A stretch of 64,000 bases of DNA. Source: JAKZVK01 sp965248255. Its GTDB lineage: Bacteria; Acidobacteriota; Terriglobia; Bryobacterales; UBA6623. The stretch's first letter is position 1; each line of letters opens with the position of its first letter. Of this stretch, positions 27,368 through 35,184 are shown in pieces. Made by a program: the position numbers and the translations under genes. The notes under the pieces were generated by a model. That model ran no database searches, was not told the origin of the DNA, and was given only the letters and a program-made list of their open reading frames with translations. The stretch covers positions 930,001 to 994,000 of the forward strand of contig CBDFIW010000003.1 in assembly GCA_965248255.1 (NCBI GenBank), written 5' to 3'.

Positions 27368-29034
27368 CTATTGAGGCCACGGAGGCTGTGGCCCTTGCAG
27401 AATCCGGCGCGTACGCTCAGTGAGCCGCATTAGCTCTTCGCGCTGACCTTCGTCTTCAAACTCAAGTTCCGCCGTCTTGTAAAACTCGATCTCCGCCTCC
27501 CACTTGCGGAGAACCGACTCCCGGTCCTTCTTCACATAAACCGGCCGCCGCCCTTTGAGCACATAGACTGGATTGGCGTGGGCCCAGATGCGGATGTCTT
27601 CCCGCAGCCGGGGGCTCTCGGTGCGGGCGGCGACCCAGGTGCTTTCATCAACCGTCAGCTTGAACGGCAGGCTAAGTTCCTTCTGCTTGCCGTCACCCTT
27701 CTTTGACACCAGCACCCTTCCGTTGGCGACGATCTCCAGATACTCCAACGGACGATGAAAGACCGCGGTGGCCGTACCCTCGATTTCCTGCGAGCCGCCC
27801 CCCCCCACTCGATGATCGCTCCCGAGCGTTTCCCGTTGACGGTGAAGTCGAGCAGCGGGCCGTTGCTGACCACGGCGTCGCCGCGGCGAATGCCGTCGGC
27901 CCAGGTCTCCCAGGCCGACTCGCCCGGGTCGGCTTTGACCAGCGTCCGCTCGGGACCCAGCAGCGGCAGCTCGCGCGGCCACGGGATGAAGTGGTCCGTC
28001 GGGTCGGGAAAGTCGCATCCACCCGTCCCGACGACGCGAAAGCCGGCGTTCAATAACTCGTACCAACCTTCGGTCTTAATCAGCGCGTACTGCATGACCT
28101 CGACGAAATCCAAGTTGTTGAGCGCGAGATTCATAATGAACTGCGAGTGCTCGCGGCTGCCGTGGAAGTGGGCGTAGCCGACCAGCCCCCTGACCTCACG
28201 TCCCTGGTGGAAGGTCACCCAGGGGTGCGGATAGGCGTAGGGCGAATTGCCGTACATGTCACCGATCCCCAGCGGCCGAATGAGCTTGTGGCCGCCGAGC
28301 ACCAGCACGTGGCCGAAGAAGTCGCTGCGGGTCTCGTGCCCCGAGCGGATCGATTGCCCCGGCATGCGCGCCTCGCCTTGGGGTCCCCAGGCGTATTGCA
28401 CCCCGAAGTGCTGCTGCCGCTGGCCTTCGAGGTTGTTGAGGACGTGGAGATCCTCGGCCTGCATCCAACGTAGCAGGAGATCGTCGTCTTCGCGGGCCCG
28501 CATGATGTGGACATGGTCGTCGGCGCTGATCCATTGCTTTTGGCGCTGTGGAGCCATCGGCTTCACTTCGAGCGTAACGGTCTTGTGCTCGTTCGGCTTG
28601 ACGGCAAAGTCGACCACTGCGGGTTCGAAGAAGAGCCCGTGATAGGCCTCGAGGCGGTACTCCTCCCACGGCGGCATGTCGAACGTGGCGCGCCCGTGCG
28701 TCAGCACGACGTGCGACATGTCGCGAACGGTAACCTCAAGCGACTTCGGGTTATTGGTTCGCCGCCAGACGCGGTTGCGGTAGAAGTTGTCCTGCTTGAA
28801 TGCGATCAGGTTATCGACTGGGCTGAGTCGAAAGAGCCGGCCGCTGCGCAACAGGTAGATGCGCGCCGGGACGACTTCGCCCGTGTCGGCGCGCCGGACC
28901 ACCACTTCAACCCGCACCGAGTGGTCGGGCCGCAGGCCCGGATCGCGAAATTGGGCGAGCGCGAGGGGCCACGCCAGTGAGGCCAACATCGTCAGCGCCG
29001 TGAATCCAAGCCACCGTGATCGTCGTCGTGTCAT
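27368..29034 (-). pseudogene. CehA/McbA-family metallohydrolase, frameshifted in a G9 run
   Basis: The first part (from ATG 29034) has a signal peptide, an N-terminal beta domain, and the metal motif SADDHVHIM of the PHP-like CehA/McbA fold, continuing to KRSGAIIEWGG. There the minus strand has nine G (C9 at 27798-27806). The family-like continuation (GGSQEIEGTATAVFHRPLEYLEIVANG and onward to 27368) lies in another frame. A run of ten or seven G would join them into one protein of about 555 residues. Either the gene is broken, it is phase-variable by slippage, or the base count is an assembly error. The family hydrolyses esters, carbamates or related bonds in the periplasm. A TAGAAT box (minus strand, 29044-29049) lies 9 bases before the ATG. 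Confidence 0.85.
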
Positions 29035-29234
29035 GTCGGCCCGATTCTAGAGCGCCCCGCCGCCCACGTCAAATGCCCCCGACGAAGAAGGCAGCGTGGG
29101 GCTTTTGTAACTGGTCATCCGGAGCACACCTCGCAGCATATGGTGAAACACTGGCCGTCCATGCGTTACGATCTAATGATCCGCGGGTGGCGCGGCAGGA
29201 GCCATCGCTCGGCCCGCGATGACCCGTCTGTCCT

Positions 29235-30719
29235 ATGGCCACGACACCGACGCCCGACGCAACGCAGAGGGGCTTCCGACCTTGGGATCAGGGCGAACTG
29301 CCTGACGCCCCCGTCTTCGAAGCACGGAATTGGACACAGCTCATCGGTCCCAGCCTCCTGATGGCCGGGGCCAACATTGGCGCGGGGGAGTGGTTGTTCG
29401 GCCCGCTCGTCACGGCGCAGTACGGTGGGACCGTCCTTTGGCTGGCCACCATTGCGATCTTCTGCCAGGTCGGCTACAACCTCGGCGTGATGCGCTATTC
29501 GCTCTATACGGGTGAATCGGCGCTGGTCGGCTTTCTGCGCACTCCTCCTGGTCCTCGCTTCTGGACTGGCTTCTACCTGGTGATGGACTTCGGCAGCCTG
29601 TGGCCGTATTTGGCGGCGAACGCGGCCGTGCCGTTGGCCGCGGTCATCCTGGGCCGGCTGCCCGGCGACGAAGACGGTGGACTCGTAGGAACGCTCAGCT
29701 ACGTCATCTTCCTTAGCGCGTTCGTTCCTCTCATCTTCGGCGGCAAAATCTACAACTCGCTGCAACGAGTCATGGTCACCAAGCTCACGTTGGTACTCCT
29801 CTACCTTGGCTTCCTCGCCTTGTTCTTCACCGCTTGGGAGACAAAGTGGGAGATCCTTTCGGGATTCGCGCGGTTCGGGGCCCTGCCACCCGGAGACTTC
29901 AACTGGGCTACCTTAGCGGCTTTCGCGGCCGTCTCCGGCGCGGGCGGGTTGACGAATCTGAACTTCTCGAGCCTGGTGCGCGACCGTGGCTGGGGCATGG
30001 GCGCGCAGGTCGGCGCGCTGCCGAGCGCCATTGGCGGGCGCACGATCCAGCTTTCGCACACCGGCAAGGTCTTCCAGATCACGGCGCAGACCTTGAAGAA
30101 CTGGCGCGAGTGGATTCGTACGATCCGCCGCGATCAGTTCGTTCTGTGGGCTCCCGCCTGCATGCTAGGGATGGCGCTGCCGGCGATGGTGTCCTACGAG
30201 TTCATCCGGGGCGTGGAGAACGTACCGCGGCACGCCGTGGCGGCCATGATCGCGGATGGGGTCGCCGCGCGGCATGGGCAGATCTTCTGGTTCCTGACCT
30301 TGCTGTGTGGGTTCATCATCCTGGCGCCGAGCCAGGTGACGAATGTGGACTCCATCTGCCGCCGCTGGACCGACGTCATCTGGATGGGCATGCGCCAGCT
30401 TCGCCACCTCCCCGGCCATCAAGTCAAGTTCGTCTATTACGGGCTGCTGGCGGCCTACTGTGTCTGGGGAATGATCGCTCTATGGCTGATACCCGACCCG
30501 GTCATTCTCGCCATCGGAAGCGGCGTGCTCTTCAACTTCGTTCTGGGGTTTTCCTCTCTCCATTTGTTGGTCATGACCCAGCACCTGCTCCCCAAGCAGC
30601 TCCGGCTGCCCTGGTTCCTGCGGATCTGGCTGCTATTCTGCGCGGTGTTCTATGTGACGATCTCGACGATCGCGTTCCGGCAGCAGTGGCCGAATATTCT
30701 GGAGTGGCTGGGCTCATAA
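29235..30719 (+). CDS. Nramp-like divalent metal transporter lacking canonical metal ligands
   Basis: 494 residues with about eleven membrane helices. The first helix carries GPSLLMAGANIGAGEWLFGP, aligning with the Nramp TM1, but the DPGN metal-binding motif is replaced by GANIGAGEW. Helix 6 has AVSGAGGLTNLNFSSLVRDRGWGMG, without the MPHN motif. The overall layout and loop motifs are otherwise Nramp-like (LeuT fold). The substrate is therefore uncertain; divergent Nramp relatives can carry Mg or Al, or others. It has a clean ATG at 29235 and follows a 200-base divergent gap that should hold its promoter. Confidence 0.8.
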   Translation: MATTPTPDATQRGFRPWDQGELPDAPVFEARNWTQLIGPSLLMAGANIGAGEWLFGPLVTAQYGGTVLWLATIAIFCQVGYNLGVMRYSLYTGESALVGFLRTPPGPRFWTGFYLVMDFGSLWPYLAANAAVPLAAVILGRLPGDEDGGLVGTLSYVIFLSAFVPLIFGGKIYNSLQRVMVTKLTLVLLYLGFLALFFTAWETKWEILSGFARFGALPPGDFNWATLAAFAAVSGAGGLTNLNFSSLVRDRGWGMGAQVGALPSAIGGRTIQLSHTGKVFQITAQTLKNWREWIRTIRRDQFVLWAPACMLGMALPAMVSYEFIRGVENVPRHAVAAMIADGVAARHGQIFWFLTLLCGFIILAPSQVTNVDSICRRWTDVIWMGMRQLRHLPGHQVKFVYYGLLAAYCVWGMIALWLIPDPVILAIGSGVLFNFVLGFSSLHLLVMTQHLLPKQLRLPWFLRIWLLFCAVFYVTISTIAFRQQWPNILEWLGS

Positions 30720-30809
30720 GGCGGGGACGCTCCCCTCTTTGTTCGAGACGCCAACATGGATGCGTTGAGCCGTGTAACAACATCACGCCAACGGTAAGGG
30801 AACCGCAGC

Positions 30810-31790
30810 ATGACACACAACCGGTGGACCTTCCTACACGTCAATGACAGTCATATGGGAACCCCCCGTTCCTATCGCTTTCGGCCCGCCATCAATCAGC
30901 GTTGGGCAGCGATCAAGAAGCAAATGGCAGCGACCGGTGCGGATTTTCTCTTGCACGGTGGGGACTTGACGCGCGACGGCGAGACGCATGAGTTCGAGTA
31001 TCGCCAAGCCCGTGAGGACTTGGAAACCCTGCCCTTCCCATCCTTTATCATTCCCGGAAACATGGACGTGGGGAACAAGCACGCAACCGAGAACGGAAGC
31101 AAACCGAAGTGGGAAGCGCGCGGCTGGGATTGGAACGATTTGGACTGGAACATGACCGCGCGTCGGTTGGATCTGTTCTCGTCGTATTTCGGGCCGATTC
31201 AGTGGACGTTTCTCCATCGCAACGTACGCTTCACCGGTTTCTTCGCTGCCGTCGCGGGAACGGGCTTACCCCACGAAGAGCGGTTTTGGCGGATGTTGGA
31301 ACGGTTACCCGAACTGCCACGCGCTCAGCATCACGTTGCGATGATGCACTACTGGCCGTTCATGGAACGACCCGACGAGCCGGCCTGGGAGCCGACCGAC
31401 GCGGACCAATACGACAATTGGTATTTCTCGATCGACCAGCCACACCGCAAGAGGCTGTGGGATCTGTTACAAGCAGCGGATGTTGACCTTCTCTTCTGTG
31501 GCCACGTCCACACGGGTCGGCCGGTCCAGACGGTCGACGGAATTCGTGTGTACCGTACCGCGCCGGCAGGCAACACAGCGCAGTTGGCGGAGCGTTGGCC
31601 CGACGCCGACACTCGATTTGGCTTTCAGCGGTGCGAAGTGACCGAATCGGGAATCGAGGTGACGTTCGAGCCGGGCAACGATCAGTCAGAAGAATCCAAT
31701 AGCTACGGACCGTGGGGCCATCCCACGATTGAAGAACGCGACTATTCCGTAGCCCGGGAGCAACCACCCCTCATTCCCGACCGCTATTGA
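30810..31790 (+). CDS. Calcineurin-like metallophosphoesterase
   Basis: 326 residues. The metal motifs are in order: FLHVNDSHMG (D-x-H), LLHGGDLTRDG (GGD), IPGNMDVG (GN[HD]-type), HVAMMHYWP and CGHVHTGRP (GHxH). It is a cytosolic-looking protein without a signal peptide. The substrate cannot be predicted. The stop codon TGA is supplied by the first bases of IS630 copy 2: the site before insertion would have read CGC TAA, so the protein gained one Tyr and a TGA when TA was duplicated (CGC TAT TGA). The gene is otherwise intact. Confidence 0.9.
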   Translation: MTHNRWTFLHVNDSHMGTPRSYRFRPAINQRWAAIKKQMAATGADFLLHGGDLTRDGETHEFEYRQAREDLETLPFPSFIIPGNMDVGNKHATENGSKPKWEARGWDWNDLDWNMTARRLDLFSSYFGPIQWTFLHRNVRFTGFFAAVAGTGLPHEERFWRMLERLPELPRAQHHVAMMHYWPFMERPDEPAWEPTDADQYDNWYFSIDQPHRKRLWDLLQAADVDLLFCGHVHTGRPVQTVDGIRVYRTAPAGNTAQLAERWPDADTRFGFQRCEVTESGIEVTFEPGNDQSEESNSYGPWGHPTIEERDYSVAREQPPLIPDRY

Positions 31791-31842
31791 ATCCCGCAAA
31801 TTATTATGACACTTTTTGATAGTGTGGAGCATCTATATATGT

Positions 31843-32370
31843 ATGGGCAACCCCAAAGGTGTGAAGCGGGATTTCAAGGCGCTGGAGAAGCGCCGTTTCG
31901 AAGCGATGCGGCTGCTCCACCAAGGCCACAATCAGTCCGAGACGGCGAGACGGCTGAACGTCGCTCGCCAAACCGTCAGTGAGTGGCGGCGGCAATACCG
32001 CGAGCAGGGTGCGGCCGGACTCCGCCAGGCCGGGCGCGCCGGACGCAAGCCGCTCCTCGATGCCGCACAACGCGAACGCCTGACGTCGCTGCTGCTGGAA
32101 GGCCCGGAAGCCCACGGCTTCCCAGCGCCCCTGTGGAGCTGTCCGCGGGTGGCTCGGCTGATCGGAGACGAGTTCGGGGTCGCATACCACGCAGGCCACG
32201 TCTGGAAGATCCTGCGAGCGCTCGACTGGAGCCCGCAACGCCCGGCCGGAAAGGCGCGCGAGCGCAACGAAGAGCGGATCCGCACCTGGAAGCGCAAGAC
32301 CTGGAAGCGCATTAAAAAAAAGCCCAAAACGAAGGCCGTACGCTCGTCTTCATCGACGAAAGCGGATTGA
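31843..32370 (+). CDS. IS630 transposase, N-terminal frame (HTH), copy 2
   Basis: ATG in MGNPKGVKRDF, 175 residues with the HTH region QSETARRLNVARQTVSEW. The A8 run lies at 32314-32321, read ATT AAA AAA AAG, and allows the -1 slip into the DDE frame. It differs from copy 1 by Ala for Thr before PLWSC and Val for Ala in HAGHVWK. Confidence 0.9.
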   Translation: MGNPKGVKRDFKALEKRRFEAMRLLHQGHNQSETARRLNVARQTVSEWRRQYREQGAAGLRQAGRAGRKPLLDAAQRERLTSLLLEGPEAHGFPAPLWSCPRVARLIGDEFGVAYHAGHVWKILRALDWSPQRPAGKARERNEERIRTWKRKTWKRIKKKPKTKAVRSSSSTKAD

Positions 32371-32858
32371 GTCAGAAGCCGCATCGCTGCCGCACCTGGG
32401 CGCCACGTGGCCAAACACCGGTGCTGCAGTTTAACTTCAACTGGGAGAAGCTTTCCGTCTCGGCGGGGCTGACGCTGCGTAACTTCTACTTCCGGCTCTA
32501 TCCCGGTGCGATCGGCAAAGAGCAAGTGACCGACTTTCTCAAGGCGTTGGTACGTCATATCGATCGCCCGCTGCTGATCGTCTGGGATCGGCTGCCGGCG
32601 CACCGTAGCCGCCTGGTGCAAGAGTTCATCGAACTCTCCGAAGGCCACATCGCAACCGAGTACTTGCCACCCTATGCGCCGGAGTTGAATCCGGTGGAAT
32701 ACATCTGGGCTTACTGGAAGCAGCACGAGTTGCCGAACGTCTGTCCGAAAGACTACGGCGAGCTGAACGAGCGGGCCCGCAAGGCACTCCGCCGCATGTA
32801 CCGCAAACCGCGTTTGATCACGGCCTTCTGGAAACAGTCTTCTCTTTGTTTTGACTGA
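32367..32858 (+). CDS. IS630 transposase, C-terminal frame (DDE), copy 2
   Basis: This frame is identical in protein sequence to copy 1 and carries the second Asp (IVWDRLPAHRS) and Glu (NPVEYIW). The first catalytic Asp (FIDESG) lies upstream of the nominal TTG, which is why it needs frameshifting from the HTH frame. Confidence 0.9.
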   Translation: MSQKPHRCRTWAPRGQTPVLQFNFNWEKLSVSAGLTLRNFYFRLYPGAIGKEQVTDFLKALVRHIDRPLLIVWDRLPAHRSRLVQEFIELSEGHIATEYLPPYAPELNPVEYIWAYWKQHELPNVCPKDYGELNERARKALRRMYRKPRLITAFWKQSSLCFD

Positions 32859-32974
32859 CTCTATATTATGCGGGAGTCAATAAGTCGGAAGGCGATCGAC
32901 ATCACCGGCCGCGAAACACGCCACACGAAGCATGGTTTTCCACCCAGCTTCCGCCAGCCGTACACTGTTACCTT

Positions 32975-33742
32975 ATGCCTGCCGAAACGGAAACGTCCGG
33001 GGACTTGCGCGCCAGGGCTGATCGTCATCAGTTCCGCTATTACGACCTGCTGGTACATGTGTTCGTTGTCGTGTTGCTGGTGTCGAATCTGGTGGCACAG
33101 AAGATTTGCGCCATTGGGCCGTTTGAGATCGGCGGCGTGACGTTGGGGCCGTTCTATGTCAGCGCGGCCCAGGCGCTGTTTCCCATCACGTACATCTTCG
33201 GTGACATCTTCGTCGAGGTCTACGGGTATAGCGCCTCGCGGCGGGCGATTTGGATTGGCTTTTTCTCGGCGACGCTGCTGGCCGTGATGGCGCTCTTCAC
33301 CACCGCCCTACCGGCAGCCGAGCACTGGGACAACCAGGCAGCTTTCGAGGCGGTCTTCGGCTTCGTGCCGCGTGTGCTGGCGGCGAGCTTGATCGCGTAC
33401 TGGTGCGGCGAATTCGCCAATGCGTTCGTGATGTCGAAAATGAAGATCTGGACCAAGGGAAACCTGCTGTGGACGCGCACGATCGGCTCCACCGTGGTCG
33501 GACAGTTCGTCGACACCATCATCGTGATCTACATCGTTTTCTTCGGCCAGGACCTGATGACTATCTTGAACCTGATCTTCACCGGCTACTTCGCTAAGGT
33601 GATCTACGAGGCCGCGGCCACGCCCCTGACGTATCTGGTGGTCAACACGCTCAAGCGGGCCGAGGGCGTCGACGTCTATGACGAGGGGGTGGACTTCAAC
33701 CCGTTCCACACCGACGCGGGCGGGAAGCCGGAAAGCCGGTAA
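32975..33742 (+). CDS. Queuosine-precursor transporter (YhhQ/VUT family)
   Basis: 255 residues with about six membrane helices. Family motifs are present: VSNLVAQKI, ALFPITYIFGDIFVEVYGYSASRR, AYWCGEFANAFVMSKMKIWTKGN, LWTRTIGSTVVGQFVDTIIVIYIVFF. It imports 7-cyano-7-deazaguanine or a related queuosine precursor for tRNA modification. It is transcribed from a short gap just after IS630 copy 2, which now separates it from the metallophosphoesterase. Confidence 0.92.
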   Translation: MPAETETSGDLRARADRHQFRYYDLLVHVFVVVLLVSNLVAQKICAIGPFEIGGVTLGPFYVSAAQALFPITYIFGDIFVEVYGYSASRRAIWIGFFSATLLAVMALFTTALPAAEHWDNQAAFEAVFGFVPRVLAASLIAYWCGEFANAFVMSKMKIWTKGNLLWTRTIGSTVVGQFVDTIIVIYIVFFGQDLMTILNLIFTGYFAKVIYEAAATPLTYLVVNTLKRAEGVDVYDEGVDFNPFHTDAGGKPESR

Positions 33743-33840
33743 GGCAAAGCATGGCTGGTGATGCTTCCGGTCGGGGCCGGGTTGAAACGGAGGCTCGGTC
33801 TTCGAATCCGAGGCGATGTTAGAATTCGGGCAAGGGCACC

Positions 33841-34395
33841 ATGCCGACAGCGGTTCACAAACTGAGCTGGGAAGACATTAAGGACCTCCCCGAGACTGCC
33901 GGTCGCACGGAGATCGTCGACGGAGAGTTGATCGTGTCTCCTACGCCTGCCACTCGTCACCAGCGAGTGTGCACGGAGTTGGGAATCGAGCTGGGGCTTT
34001 TCGTTCGGCGTCACCGTCTAGGAAGGTTCTTCTCGAGCCCGATGCACGTCATCCTCGGCGAGCACGTCCACTACTAACCCGACCTGTGCTTCGTAGCCAA
34101 GGACCGCGTGTCGATGATCGGCGAGAAATACATCGAGGGACCACCTGACCTGATCATCGAAGTGATTTCCGAGCCGAACCGCACGCACGACACCGTCGTC
34201 AAGTACAGCGATTACGAACTTCATGGTGTTGGAGAATATTGGCTGGTCGACTTGCGCGAGCAACACATCCGTGTGTATTCGTTGGAGAGCGGCAGCTACG
34301 TGGCGCTGGGTATTTTCTCGGCCGGGGATCGGGTAGCGTCCAAAATTTTCACCGAGTTGGAACTGGATCCGACTCAGGTATTGGCCAAGGCGTGA
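33841..34395 (+). pseudogene. Uma2-family (DUF820) restriction-endonuclease-like gene with in-frame stop
   Basis: The frame is continuous from ATG 33841 to 34395 except for TAA at 34075-34077. There the family has Gln in a YQPDLCFV context (here HY-stop-PDLCFV), so CAA to TAA is the likely change. The rest is normal for Uma2: IVDGELIVSPTPATRHQRV, PPDLIIEVISEPNRTHD, VKYSDYELHGVGEYWLVD with the PD-(D/E)xK-like residues. The two halves would be 78 and up to 96 residues (the second from ATG 34108). A TAGAAT box lies at 33820-33825. Uma2 proteins are widespread, often in mobile or expanding families, and their role is unclear. Confidence 0.88.
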
Positions 34396-34436
34396 GCGCG
34401 AGCCGTTAGGCTAGCGGACATGGTGTTGGGGCCACT

Positions 34437-34486
34437 TTGCGTCACCGGCAACGCTGCCCGTAGAATGAGTGCAGGAGAACGACCCA
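34437..34486 (+). promoter_or_regulatory. Candidate promoter of the yggX-like gene
   Basis: TTGCGT at 34437-34442 and TAGAAT at 34461-34466 are 18 bases apart. Transcription would start near 34473, leaving a leader of about 13 bases that includes AGGAG at 34473-34477. Confidence 0.4.
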
Positions 34487-34761
34487 TGGCAGAGAGAATG
34501 GTCAAGTGCGCGAAGTTCGGCAAGGAGTTGCCGGGCCTGGACGAAGCTCCCTTCGACGGCGAGCTGGGCCAACGCATCTACGACAACGTCTCGAAAGACG
34601 CCTGGGCCATGTGGGCCGAGCATCTCAAGATGATCATCAACGAGTACCGGCTCAACCCCGCCACTCGTGAAGCGCAGGAATTGATCATGAAGCAAATGGA
34701 AGACTTCTTCTTTGGCTCGGGAGGCCAGGCGCCGCCGGAGTATCAGCCGCAGGCGCAATAG
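34486..34761 (+). CDS. yggX: Fe(2+)-trafficking protein (YggX family)
   Basis: 91 residues. The ATG at 34486 is placed 8 bases after AGGAG, and the product then starts MAERMVKCAKFGKELPGLDEAPFDG, matching the family N-terminus with its conserved Cys. SKDAWAMWAEHLKMIINEYRLNP follows, the core helix motif. It is a small cytosolic protein that protects Fe-S proteins or moves iron. It lies near, but is not co-directional with, the feoAB pair downstream. Confidence 0.92.
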   Translation: MAERMVKCAKFGKELPGLDEAPFDGELGQRIYDNVSKDAWAMWAEHLKMIINEYRLNPATREAQELIMKQMEDFFFGSGGQAPPEYQPQAQ

Positions 34762-34812
34762 GCTGTAGCAACTGACAACCTCGCCAATGAAGGGGCGTGG
34801 ATCTGCGCTTCC

Positions 34813-35075
34813 ATGGCCCCGGAGGGGCCCGACATCATAGCCCACGGCTTCAGCCGTGGGAAATATGACGGAACACGAAGAGCCCTGGTAAGGGCGATAC
34901 AAACAACTCCTGCCCTTCCCTTGTCGGCGCCGCATGAGCCGCAAATCTTATATGGGTGGTCAAAGGTCAGTCCCTAGAGAAAGCTGTATCACCCCTTTCA
35001 GGGCTCCTGGAGGCTTTTGCCCTGCACCCACGGCTGGAAGCCGTGGGCTATGATCTTTCGGCCCCTCCGGGGCGA
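34813..35075. repeat. Two facing multi-hairpin repeats forming a large imperfect palindrome
   Basis: The left unit has GGCCCCGGAGGGGCC (34815-34829) and CCCACGGCTTCAGCCGTGGG (34841-34860). The right unit has CCCACGG/CCGTGGG arms at 35027-35047 and GCCCCTCCGGGGC at 35061-35073, in mirror order. Inner stretches near 34880-34902 and 34987-35007 are also complementary (GAGCCCTGG... and ...AGGGCTC). About 85 bases in the middle are not. The gap lies between convergent genes (yggX-like and feoB), so it could end transcription from both sides, but it looks like a mobile-type repeat unit in head-to-head copy. Confidence 0.75.
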
Positions 35076-35184
35076 AACCCGACGAACAGCCTCCCTGGCC
35101 GCTGCCCCGATCCCCACTCTCAGTGGCCCACCGCTGCGGCCTGAGCAAACGTAGAAACTCCAGGGGGCGTAGCACGCGGCGCCT

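Larger units (their letters stand above)
31787..32880 (+). mobile_element. IS630-family insertion sequence, copy 2 (1094 bp)
   Basis: Bounded by TA at 31785-31786 and 32881-32882. It is the same length as copies 1 and 3 but in the opposite orientation. The proteins differ at a few positions only (Ala for Thr in GFPxPLWSC, Val for Ala in HAGHxWK, Ile for Thr in the upstream in-frame extension). It landed in the TAA stop of the metallophosphoesterase gene. Confidence 0.95.
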
